From Microbacterium lacus (lineage in GTDB: Bacteria; Actinomycetota; Actinomycetes; Actinomycetales; Microbacteriaceae), in NCBI RefSeq assembly GCF_002812805.1, contig NZ_NMUM01000005.1:1-64000 (forward strand): 64,000 nucleotides of DNA. Reading direction: 5' to 3'. Within the stretch, counting starts at the first letter, position 1, and every line of letters begins with the position of its first letter. The notes under the pieces are model-generated. The model did not search any database. It was not told where the DNA came from and saw only the letters and a program-made list of their open reading frames with translations. Positions 26,765-34,522 of the stretch are shown here, one piece after another. The translations under genes were made by a program, and so were the position numbers.

Positions 26765-27031
26765 CTAGGGGGTGGTCGTCGGGCCGGGAACCGGATCGGA
26801 CGACACGCTGGGCGTCGGGGAGGGCGAGATCTCGGTGACAGGGGCGCCGGGGCCGGCCCCGTAGTACGCGAACTGACCGCCGATGGCGGCGAGGATGACG
26901 ATGCCGCCGACCACCGACGCCACGATCGTGTCGCGCCGGCGACGCGTGAGTTGCGACGCGCGCAACTCCAGGCGTGCCTGGTAGACGCGTGCTCGCTCGC
27001 GCTCTGCGCGGTCTTTATCCGGCTTGGCCAT
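26765..27031 (-). CDS. small single-span membrane protein, 88 aa
   Basis: A basic N-terminus (about 38 residues, rich in Arg/Glu) is followed by one membrane span (DTIVASVVGGIVILAAIGGQ) and an extracytoplasmic Ser/Pro/Thr tail ending GPTTTP. It resembles the N-terminal anchor of actinobacterial cyclophilin-type isomerases lacking the enzyme domain, so it may be an independent small membrane protein or a decayed remnant. AGGAGC lies 6 nt before the ATG. Confidence 0.7.
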   Translation of the reverse strand: MAKPDKDRAERERARVYQARLELRASQLTRRRRDTIVASVVGGIVILAAIGGQFAYYGAGPGAPVTEISPSPTPSVSSDPVPGPTTTP

Positions 27032-27107
27032 CCGTTGCTCCTGTGGTCGATCGCCTGAACTCTACGCAGGAGCGCTATGGGCGACCAAACTGGCACCCGA
27101 GCCCCCG

Positions 27108-27165
27108 CGAGTGGACGCAACATGCCGTGTCGTATGGATGTGGAACGGCATGTTGCGTCCACTCG
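27108..27165. repeat. large perfect inverted repeat (21-bp arms)
   Basis: The arm at 27108-27128 (beginning CGAGTGGACGCAACATGCC) is repeated exactly in reverse complement at 27145-27165, with a 16-nt loop. There is no T-tract. The arms lie 26 bp from the left end of the IS256 element. It may be a mobile palindromic repeat or a strong terminator. Confidence 0.85.
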
Positions 27166-27182
27166 GTAGAAGGGGTGGAGTG

Positions 27183-27190
27183 ATGAAGGT
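27183..27190. repeat. target-site duplication, left copy
   Basis: ATGAAGGT, identical to 28629-28636, flanks the IS256 element on its left. Confidence 0.9.
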
Positions 27191-28628
27191 GGGTGCGTCT
27201 CGTAGCTTGGTGTCAATTCCTGCGGGGTTCTCGTCGTCGTTGACGTAGGAGGGCCATCGTGGGATGACCAGTTGTTTCCGCCAAGAAGCAAAGAAGAGAT
27301 CCCACGATGACCCAGAATCAGTCTGCCTTGACGACCCTGATCGCAGAAGTCCTCGCCGATCCTGACCTCGCCCATTCCGACGTGTTCCGTCGGATGCTGC
27401 AGGCGGGGCTGCAGGACCTTGTTGACGCGGAAGCGACCGCGAAGATCGGCGCGGCCCGTTACGAACGCACGGCGGAGCGCACCACGCGTCGCAACGGTGC
27501 TCGCGCGAAGACGCTCGCCACGCCCGCGGGGGAGGTCGACATTCAGATTCCGAAGCTGCGGGAGGGGTCGTTCTTCCCGAGCCTGCTCAGCCCACGCCGC
27601 CGTGTCGACAAGGCGCTCTACGCGGTGATCTGCCAGGCCTGGATCGACGGAGTCTCCACCCGCAAGGTCGACCAGCTCGTCCGCGCGCTGGGCAACGACA
27701 CCGGCATCAGCCGGTCCACCGTCTCCCGCATCTGCTCCGAGATCGATGAGGTGGTGCACGAGTTTCTGCACCGCCGGCTCGATCACACCTGGTTCCCGTA
27801 CCTGTTCCTGGACGCCACCTACCTCGACGTGCGCCACCGTGGCCGGGTTCTCTCCCAAGCCCTCATCGTCGCGACCGGGGTCAGCGGCGACGGCCGTCGG
27901 GAGATCCTCGGGATGGCTCTCGGCGACGCGGAGACGACGGACTTCTGGACCGAGTTCCTCCGCTCCCTCCGCGACCGCGGTCTGAAAGTCTCCACCGACA
28001 CAGACCCGCTCGGCGTGACCCTCGTCACGTCCGACGCTCACGCCGGCATCAAAGCCGCCGTCAAAGCGATCCTCCCCGGATCGGGCTGGCAGAGATGCCG
28101 CGTCCACTTCGCTCGTAACGTCACCCAGAAGCTCGGATCGGCACGCTCCAAGCCCGTCAACGCGCTGATCTCGACGATCTTCGCGCAGACCACCCCCGAG
28201 GCCGTGATCGCCCAGTATCACCAGGTCTCCACGTCCCTCCGCGGGTCGTTCCCGGAGATCGCAGACATGCTCAATGCTGCCGAAGCAGACCTCACCGGAT
28301 TCGCGCCGCTCCCGCGTGAGCATTGGCAGAAGGTCTGGTCCAACAACCCGATCGAGCGCCTCAACCGTGAGATCAAACGCCGCGCCGACGTCGTGCAGAT
28401 CTTCCCCGACCGCGACTCCGTCACCCGCCTCATCGGCGCCGTCCTGCAGGAGCAGCACGAGGAATGGCAATACGGTGAACGCCGCTACCTCTCCGACATC
28501 TCCATGCGCAAACTCGTCCACACACTCCAAGACCACGCCGAGCCTGAGCGCCCCGACCTGTTCCTCACCGCCTGACCCTCACCCATCAAGGAAGCAGCCG
28601 GATTGACACCACAACACGGGACTTGACC
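27191..28628 (+). mobile_element. complete IS256-family insertion sequence, 1438 bp
   Basis: The element is bounded by imperfect inverted repeats: the left end begins GGGTGCGTCTCGT with TTGGTGTCAAT at 27207, and the right end read inward begins GGTCAAGTCCCGT with GTGGTGTCAAT at the same offset. It is flanked by a perfect 8-bp duplication ATGAAGGT. One intact transposase gene fills it. The insertion point is intergenic, about 50 bp upstream of the rarA -10 box. Confidence 0.93.
27307..28575 (+). CDS. IS256-family transposase
   Basis: 422 residues with the DDE triad D169 (FLDATYLDV), D243 (VTSDAHAG) and E350 (NNPIERLNRE); the C/H segment WQRCRVHFARNV follows the second D. It is full length and uninterrupted. 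The ATG follows AAGAGAT. It is only distantly similar to the transposase at 119-1360, yet both elements end in the same outer 10 bases. Confidence 0.95.
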   Translation: MTQNQSALTTLIAEVLADPDLAHSDVFRRMLQAGLQDLVDAEATAKIGAARYERTAERTTRRNGARAKTLATPAGEVDIQIPKLREGSFFPSLLSPRRRVDKALYAVICQAWIDGVSTRKVDQLVRALGNDTGISRSTVSRICSEIDEVVHEFLHRRLDHTWFPYLFLDATYLDVRHRGRVLSQALIVATGVSGDGRREILGMALGDAETTDFWTEFLRSLRDRGLKVSTDTDPLGVTLVTSDAHAGIKAAVKAILPGSGWQRCRVHFARNVTQKLGSARSKPVNALISTIFAQTTPEAVIAQYHQVSTSLRGSFPEIADMLNAAEADLTGFAPLPREHWQKVWSNNPIERLNREIKRRADVVQIFPDRDSVTRLIGAVLQEQHEEWQYGERRYLSDISMRKLVHTLQDHAEPERPDLFLTA

Positions 28629-28636
28629 ATGAAGGT
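28629..28636. repeat. target-site duplication, right copy
   Basis: ATGAAGGT directly follows the right end of the IS256 element. Confidence 0.9.
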
Positions 28637-28676
28637 CGGGGGATGACGAGTGAGTCGCCATGTAGGAGGCCGCGAC

Positions 28677-28682
28677 TAGCCT
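28677..28682 (+). promoter_or_regulatory. -10 box TAGCCT of rarA, leaderless geometry
   Basis: TAGCCT is followed by GGGACG and the GTG start at 28689. The IS inserted upstream did not reach this box or its expected -35 position. Confidence 0.5.
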
Positions 28683-28688
28683 GGGACG

Positions 28689-30068
28689 GTGACGGGTACG
28701 CAAGCGCTGTTCCAGGGGTCGACACCCCTGGCGGTCCGCATGCGTCCGTCTTCCCTCGACGAGATCGCGGGCCAGGAGCACCTGCTGCGGCCCGGTTCGC
28801 CTCTCGTCGCGCTGGCAGACCCGAATCGGGCGTCGACCGGCGCCGTTTCGGTGATCCTGTGGGGCCCGCCGGGTACCGGCAAGACGACGCTCGCGCAGGC
28901 GATCGCGCGGTCGTCGGGTCGTCGCTTCGTCGAGCTGTCCGCGGTGACCGCCGGTGTGAAGGATGTTCGCGAGGTCATGCAAGAGGCGCTCACGCAGCGC
29001 GATCTGTATGGAACCTCGACCATCCTGTTCCTGGATGAGATCCACCGCTTCACCAAGGCGCAGCAAGATGCGTTGTTGCCCGGCGTCGAGAACGGCTGGG
29101 TTGTACTCATCGCCGCGACGACCGAGAACCCGTCGTTCTCGGTCGTGTCGCCTCTGCTTTCGCGCTCGCTCCTGCTCACTCTCCGCCCGCTGTCGGACGA
29201 GGAGTTGGGATCGCTGCTCGATCGGGCGGTGACCGATGCTCGGGGCCTGGCCGGGGCGGTCGCTGTCGATCCGGCCGCACGCGCTGCGCTCGTCCGACTG
29301 TCATCCGGCGATGCGCGGCGTGCACTGACCGCGCTCGAGGCCGCGGCGTCGATGGTGGGCGCGGTTCGTGACGTGCGGACGGATGACGAGCTCGATGTCG
29401 ACGGTGGGGAAGACGATGACGGCGATCTGCCCGTCATCACCGACGACGTCGTCGCGCAGGCCGTAGACCGGGCCCTGCTGCGGTACGACCGACAGGGCGA
29501 CGAGCACTACGACGTCATCAGCGCATTCATCAAATCCATCCGCGGATCGGATGTGGATGCCTCGCTGCACTACCTGGCCCGCATGATCGAGGCGGGGGAG
29601 GACCCGCGGTTCATCGCGCGGCGTCTGATCATCTCTGCGGCCGAAGACATCGGGCTCGCAGACCCACAAGCCCTGCCGATGGCGGTGGCTGCTGCCGACG
29701 CGGTTCAGTTCATCGGCATGCCCGAGGGGCGCATTCCGCTCGCCGAGGCGACCGCGTATCTGGCGACCGCTGCGAAGTCCAACGCGGCCTACGTGGCGAT
29801 CGACAAGGCCATCGCCGATGTTCGCGGCGGACGTGCTGGCACCGTGCCTCTGCATTTGCGCGACGCGCACTACGCGGGAGCCAAGCGGCTCGGACATGGC
29901 AAGGGATACGTCTACCCGCACGACACGGAGGTCGGTGTCGCCACACAGCAGTACCTGCCCGACCCCTTGCGCGGCGTCCGCTATTACGAGCCGACCCCAC
30001 GGGGGGCGGAACGAGACATCCGGACCCGCCTCGACAAGATCCGCCGAATCCTGGGCTCAGAAGACTGA
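28689..30068 (+). CDS. rarA: replication-associated recombination protein A (AAA+ ATPase)
   Basis: 459 residues, RarA/MgsA/WRNIP1 family. Walker A is [14 protein letters not shown] (about residue 58), Walker B is [10 protein letters not shown], sensor 1 is [10 protein letters not shown], and the C-terminal tetramerisation part contains [22 protein letters not shown]. It acts at stalled replication forks. An acidic insert ([15 protein letters not shown], about residues 235-250) lies between the ATPase and C-terminal domains. The start is a leaderless-type GTG; the IS256 element ends 60 bp upstream. Confidence 0.95.
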   Translation: MTGTQALFQGSTPLAVRMRPSSLDEIAGQEHLLRPGSPLVALADPNRASTGAVSVILWGPPGTGKTTLAQAIARSSGRRFVELSAVTAGVKDVREVMQEALTQRDLYGTSTILFLDEIHRFTKAQQDALLPGVENGWVVLIAATTENPSFSVVSPLLSRSLLLTLRPLSDEELGSLLDRAVTDARGLAGAVAVDPAARAALVRLSSGDARRALTALEAAASMVGAVRDVRTDDELDVDGGEDDDGDLPVITDDVVAQAVDRALLRYDRQGDEHYDVISAFIKSIRGSDVDASLHYLARMIEAGEDPRFIARRLIISAAEDIGLADPQALPMAVAAADAVQFIGMPEGRIPLAEATAYLATAAKSNAAYVAIDKAIADVRGGRAGTVPLHLRDAHYAGAKRLGHGKGYVYPHDTEVGVATQQYLPDPLRGVRYYEPTPRGAERDIRTRLDKIRRILGSED

Positions 30069-30075
30069 CGTGCTA

Positions 30076-30237
30076 GGATCTTCCCTGGCCTAGTTTCTGT
30101 CGAGCGTGCGGCTGCGCGAGAAGAAGCGACGGGTGTCGTCCTGTAGCCGGACGCCCCTGGCACACCCCTCTTCACTTCCCTCGGTCCGCTGCGCGCGAGC
30201 CGGGGTATTCCACGTTCGTACGTCCCGAAAGGTAAAC
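30076..30237 (+). promoter_or_regulatory. rpsD promoter and long 5' leader
   Basis: TAGGAT at 30076-30081 is the likely -10, so the leader is about 150 nt, long for this genome. It is GC-rich and can fold. Ribosomal protein S4 often represses its own mRNA through a structured leader, so an autoregulatory element is possible but not shown. Confidence 0.4.
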
Positions 30238-30867
30238 GTGTCCACTAAGTCACGGACCCGCAGCAAGACCCGCCTGTCCCGCGCGCTCGGCATCGCCCTC
30301 ACTCCGAAGGCCGCCAAGTTCCTCGAGAAGCGTCCCTACGCCCCGGGCGAGCACGGCCGCTCCAAGCGCAAGCAGGACAGCGACTACGCCGTCCGCCTCC
30401 GGGAGAAGCAGCGTCTTCGCGCCCAGTACGGCATCCGCGAGGCGCAGATGCGCAACACGTTCAACGAGGCACGCCGCCAGTCCGGCCTGACCGGTGAGAA
30501 CCTGGTCGAGCTGCTCGAGCAGCGTCTCGACGCGCTCGTCGTGCGCTCGGGCTTCGCCCGCACCACGGCGCAGGCCCGCCAGCTCGTCGTGCACCGTCAC
30601 ATCCTGGTCGACGGCCAGCTCGTCGACCGCCCGTCCTTCCGCGTGAAGCCGGGTCAGATGATCCACGTCAAGCCCAAGAGCGAGGGCACCGAGCCGTTCC
30701 AGGTCGCTGCCGCCGGTGGCCACGCCGACGTTCTGCCCCCGGTTCCGGGCTACCTCGAGGTCGACCTGTCGACGCTCCAGGCCCGCCTGGTCCGTCGCCC
30801 GAAGCGTGCCGAGGTTCCGGTCACGTGCGAGGTCCAGCTCGTCGTCGAGTACTACGCGGCGCGCTGA
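30238..30867 (+). CDS. rpsD: 30S ribosomal protein S4
   Basis: 209 residues with the S4 N-terminus (SRTRSKTRLSRALGIALTPK), EKRPYAPGEHG, and the S4 RNA-binding domain RLDALVVRSGFARTTAQARQ near residue 100. It nucleates assembly of the small-subunit body. No zinc-binding cysteines are present, so it is the C-minus form. The GTG start follows GAAAGG. It stands as a single-gene unit, not in the rpoA operon, as is common in this lineage. Confidence 0.97.
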   Translation: MSTKSRTRSKTRLSRALGIALTPKAAKFLEKRPYAPGEHGRSKRKQDSDYAVRLREKQRLRAQYGIREAQMRNTFNEARRQSGLTGENLVELLEQRLDALVVRSGFARTTAQARQLVVHRHILVDGQLVDRPSFRVKPGQMIHVKPKSEGTEPFQVAAAGGHADVLPPVPGYLEVDLSTLQARLVRRPKRAEVPVTCEVQLVVEYYAAR

Positions 30868-30881
30868 GCACAGCGATTCAC

Positions 30882-30920
30882 CGAAGGGCGTCCGATCCGC
30901 GAGGATCTGGGCGCCCTTCG
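30882..30920 (+). terminator. terminator hairpin after rpsD
   Basis: CGAAGGGCG (30882-30890) pairs with CGCCCTTCG (30912-30920); an inner stem GATCC/GGATC extends it. There is no T-run, as is usual for actinobacterial terminators. Confidence 0.65.
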
Positions 30921-30983
30921 TCGTCGGACACTACGATGGACGGATGCCGCGCGTGCGGTTCATGAGTGCGAGGAAGTGGTGAC

Positions 30984-31313
30984 ATGAAGAGCCTGCTCTG
31001 GTTCCTGATCGGTATCGTCGGCGGTTTCGCCGCTGCCCACGTGATCAACAAGAATCCGACCGGCCACGAGGTCCTCGCCGAGGTCGACGCGCGCATCGGT
31101 GAGTTCACCGATCGCATCGGCGAGGCGTACCGGGGTCAAGAGGCGAAGCTCGACGATTTCGTCAGCGGAGCACGGGATGTTGCGGCCGGCGCCGTATCCG
31201 CCGTCTCGGATGCTGCCGCTTCCACGAAGGCCGCCGCTTCGGACGCGGTCTCGGATGCGGCCGAGACCGTCTCGGACGCCGTGACCGACACCGCCGAGTC
31301 GGCCAAGGACTGA
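30984..31313 (+). CDS. small YtxH-like membrane-anchored protein, 109 aa
   Basis: One N-terminal membrane span (MKSLLWFLIGIVGGFAAAHV) is followed by an acidic stretch and an Ala/Ser/Asp-rich helical tail with repeats of the type SDAAxTVSDAV. This layout resembles YtxH/general-stress proteins, whose function is unclear. The ATG at 30984 follows GAGGAAG. It lies between rpsD and alaS. Confidence 0.75.
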   Translation: MKSLLWFLIGIVGGFAAAHVINKNPTGHEVLAEVDARIGEFTDRIGEAYRGQEAKLDDFVSGARDVAAGAVSAVSDAAASTKAAASDAVSDAAETVSDAVTDTAESAKD

Positions 31314-31388
31314 CCCCAACCGTTTTCGCGGCCGCCCTCGCCGGGTGGCCGGTTACTCACGCGCTTACCCCTGCGAGGAATCCCGCTC

Positions 31389-34055
31389 ATGAAGACCGCC
31401 GAGATCGCTCAGCGTTACCTCGACTATTTCGAGAAGAACGGTCACGTGATCGTGCCGAGCGCCTCGCTCGTCACGGACGACCCAGCGCTGCTGTTCACGG
31501 TCGCCGGCATGGTTCCGTTCATCCCGTACCTGAGTGGTGATGTTCCGGCCCCGTACAAGCGCGCCGCCGACGTACAGAAGTGCATCCGCACGCTCGATAT
31601 CGAAGAGGTCGGTCACACACCGCGGCACGGCACCTTCTTCCAGATGCTCGGCAACTGGTCGTTCGGCGATTACTTCAAGGAAGGCGCGATCCGCTTCGCG
31701 TGGGAACTGCTCACGACTCCGGATGCCGAAGGTGGCCTGGGATTCGATCCGAAGGACCTGTGGGTCACGGTCTACGAAGAAGACGACGAGGCCCACGACC
31801 TCTGGCGCTCGTTGACGGATCTGCCGGAGGAGCGCATCCAGCGCCTCGGCAAAGACACGAATTACTGGTCGACGGGCCTTCCGGGCCCCGCCGGTCCGTG
31901 TTCCGAGATCTTCTTCGACCGTGGTCCCGCGTACGGCATCGATGGCGGGCCCGCCACGGACGACGATCGCTACGTCGAGATCTGGAACCTCGTCTTCATG
32001 CAGTACGAGATCACCAACGTGCAGTCGAAGTACGTCTTCGACATCGTCGGAGAGCTGCCGAACAAGAACATCGACACCGGCATGGGGCTCGAGCGCGTCG
32101 CGTTCATCAAGCAGGGCGTCGACAACATGTACGAGACGGACCAGGTGCGTCCCGTTCTCGACCGGGCCGTCGCGCTCTCGGGCCGCACGTACGGGGCGGA
32201 TCACCAGGACGACATCCGCTTCCGCGTCGTGGCCGATCACGTGCGCTCGTCGCTCATGCTGCTCTCGGACGGCGTGACCCCCTCGAACGAGGGCCGGGGC
32301 TACATCCTTCGCCGCCTCATGCGTCGAGCGATTCGTTCCATGCGCCTGCTGGGTGTGGACGGTCCGACATTCGCGGAGCTGTTCGCCGAGTCCCGCGACG
32401 CCATGAAGGAGTCGTACCCGATCGTCGCGACGGATTACCCGCGCATCGAGCAGTACGCCCTCGCGGAAGAGGCGACGTTCCTGCGAACGCTCGCTGCGGG
32501 TTCGAGCCTGCTGGATGACTCGGTCGTTCAGATGAAGGATGCCGGGGGCACGACGATCTCCGGATCCGAGGCGTTCCTGCTGCACGACACCTACGGGTTC
32601 CCCATCGACCTGACTCTGGAGATCGCCCAGGAAGCGGGCCTGTCGGTCGACCGCGACGCCTTCGACGCCCTCATGCTCGAGCAGCGCACCCGTGCAAAGG
32701 CAGACGCGAAGTCGCGCAAGCGGCAACTCGCCGACACGAGCATCTATCGCGAGATGCGAGCGCTCGGAGAAACCGCGTTCACGGGCTACACGGATCTCGA
32801 GACGGAGTCGCGCGTGCTCGGGCTCTTGGTCGACGGTCTTCCCGCAGACCGCGCCAGCGCGGGCCAGATCGCCGAGGTGTTTCTTGCCGAGACGGCGCTC
32901 TACGCCGAGTCGGGTGGGCAGGTTGCCGACAAGGGTGTGATCGTCGGTCCAGGCTACGAGCTCGAGGTCCTGGACGTTCAGCGGCCCGTGCCCGGCCTCA
33001 TCAGCCACACGGTCGAGGTGACGACGGGTGAGGTCGGTGTCGGCCAGCCCGCGACCACTGTCGTCGATGCCCTCAACCGACGCGCGGCGCAGCAGGCGCA
33101 CTCCGCGACGCACCTGATCCACGCGGCCCTGCGGGACACCCTCGGGTCGTCGGCGACGCAGACCGGATCGCTCAACCGTGCCGGCTACCTCCGTTTCGAC
33201 TTCGCGTGGGGGCAGGCGCTGTCCGACGCGACCAAGTCTGAGATCGAAGAGATCGCCAACAACGCGGTGCGCGACAACCTCGAAGTGTCGACCCGCGTTC
33301 TTTCGCTCGATGAGGCGAAAGCTGCCGGAGCGCAGGCGCTCTTCGGCGAGAAGTACGGCGACGTCGTGCGCATGGTCGACATCGGGGGGCCCTGGTCCCG
33401 CGAGCTCTGCGGTGGTACCCACGTGTCCACGAGCGCACAGATCGGCCTCATCAACCTCGTCGGGGAGCAGTCCGTCGGCGCATCCAACCGTCGCGTCGAG
33501 GCCCTCGTCGGTCTGGACGCGTTCCGGGAACTGGCGGCGGAGCGCGCGATCGTGTCTCAGCTCACGTCGACGCTCAAGACGCCGCGCGACCAGCTACCCG
33601 CCCGCATCGCTGAGCTCACCGCGAGCCTCAAGGCGGCCGAGAAGAAGGTTGCGGCGTTCGAGACCCGCGCTCTCCGCGATCGCGTCCCGGCGCTCGCTCA
33701 GACGGCTTCGGCTGTCTCCGGCACCGCGCTCGTGGCCGAGTCCGTTGGAGCGGTGGCGTCGCAGGACGACCTCCGGCAACTCGTCACGGCCGTGCGTGAT
33801 CGCCTGGGCACGGAGCCCGCGGTCGTCGCGCTCGGGGGCACCATAGACGGTCGTGCTGTCGTGATCGTGGCGACGAACGAGGCCGCCCGCACCGCGGGGG
33901 CGAAGGCGGGTGCCCTCGCGAAGGGTGCCGCTGCTGCTCTCGGCGGCGGTGGCGGCGGTCGTGACGACGTCGCGCAGGGCGGGGGCACGGATCCCGCGGC
34001 CATCCCGGCGGGTCTCGCCGCTGTCCGCTCTGCTCTCGAGGCGCTCACCGCGTGA
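31389..34055 (+). CDS. alaS: alanyl-tRNA synthetase
   Basis: 888 residues: class II catalytic domain (about 1-250, with HTPRHGTFFQMLGNWSFGDY), tRNA-recognition domain, editing domain with HSATHLIHAAL and CGGTHVST (the H-x3-H and C-x3-H zinc set), and C-terminal DHHA1 domain ending in a glycine-rich GGGGGGRDDVAQGGG segment. It charges tRNA-Ala and clears Ser/Gly mischarging. GCGAGGAAT precedes the ATG. It heads the alaS-ruvX-mltG-aro cluster, with ruvX overlapping its stop. Confidence 0.98.
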   Translation: MKTAEIAQRYLDYFEKNGHVIVPSASLVTDDPALLFTVAGMVPFIPYLSGDVPAPYKRAADVQKCIRTLDIEEVGHTPRHGTFFQMLGNWSFGDYFKEGAIRFAWELLTTPDAEGGLGFDPKDLWVTVYEEDDEAHDLWRSLTDLPEERIQRLGKDTNYWSTGLPGPAGPCSEIFFDRGPAYGIDGGPATDDDRYVEIWNLVFMQYEITNVQSKYVFDIVGELPNKNIDTGMGLERVAFIKQGVDNMYETDQVRPVLDRAVALSGRTYGADHQDDIRFRVVADHVRSSLMLLSDGVTPSNEGRGYILRRLMRRAIRSMRLLGVDGPTFAELFAESRDAMKESYPIVATDYPRIEQYALAEEATFLRTLAAGSSLLDDSVVQMKDAGGTTISGSEAFLLHDTYGFPIDLTLEIAQEAGLSVDRDAFDALMLEQRTRAKADAKSRKRQLADTSIYREMRALGETAFTGYTDLETESRVLGLLVDGLPADRASAGQIAEVFLAETALYAESGGQVADKGVIVGPGYELEVLDVQRPVPGLISHTVEVTTGEVGVGQPATTVVDALNRRAAQQAHSATHLIHAALRDTLGSSATQTGSLNRAGYLRFDFAWGQALSDATKSEIEEIANNAVRDNLEVSTRVLSLDEAKAAGAQALFGEKYGDVVRMVDIGGPWSRELCGGTHVSTSAQIGLINLVGEQSVGASNRRVEALVGLDAFRELAAERAIVSQLTSTLKTPRDQLPARIAELTASLKAAEKKVAAFETRALRDRVPALAQTASAVSGTALVAESVGAVASQDDLRQLVTAVRDRLGTEPAVVALGGTIDGRAVVIVATNEAARTAGAKAGALAKGAAAALGGGGGGRDDVAQGGGTDPAAIPAGLAAVRSALEALTA

Positions 34056-34519
34056 GCAGCTTCCGACCGGGCGTGCGACTCGGAATCGACGTCGGCATGG
34101 CCCGAGTCGGTGTTGCGCGCTGTGACCGTGACGGCCTGCTTGCGACGCCGGTCGAAACCGTCCCGCGGGCGAGCGGTGATCCTATTGCGCGGGTCGTCGA
34201 GATCGCACGCGAACTCGACGCGGTCGAGATCGTGGTGGGCCTGCCGATCAGCCTCGCCGGACGGGAGACGGCGTCGACCGCCGACGCTCGCGAGTTCGCG
34301 GGGGCGGTGGCCCAGGCATCCGCTTTACCCGTCAGGCTGCTCGACGAACGCCTGACGACCGTGACGGCCAACGATGCCCTCCGCCGTTCCGGGCGCTCCC
34401 AGCGAGGTTCACGTAGCATTGTGGACCAGGTCGCCGCGGTCGTGCTCCTGCAGCAAGCTCTCGATGTCGAGAAGCGAACGGGGCTTCCGGCCGGTCAACC
34501 CGTCCTGCCCGAGGAGTAG
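34052..34519 (+). CDS. ruvX: RuvX/YqgF family Holliday-junction resolvase-like protein
   Basis: 155 residues, RNase H-like fold: LGIDVGMARVGVARCD at the start, VGLPISLAG, LDERLTTVTA and a final VDQVAAVVLLQQ with the catalytic acidic residue. Members act in rRNA 5'-end maturation and possibly junction resolution. The GTG start overlaps the alaS stop as GTGA. Confidence 0.93.
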   Translation: MSSFRPGVRLGIDVGMARVGVARCDRDGLLATPVETVPRASGDPIARVVEIARELDAVEIVVGLPISLAGRETASTADAREFAGAVAQASALPVRLLDERLTTVTANDALRRSGRSQRGSRSIVDQVAAVVLLQQALDVEKRTGLPAGQPVLPEE

Positions 34520-34522
34520 TTG

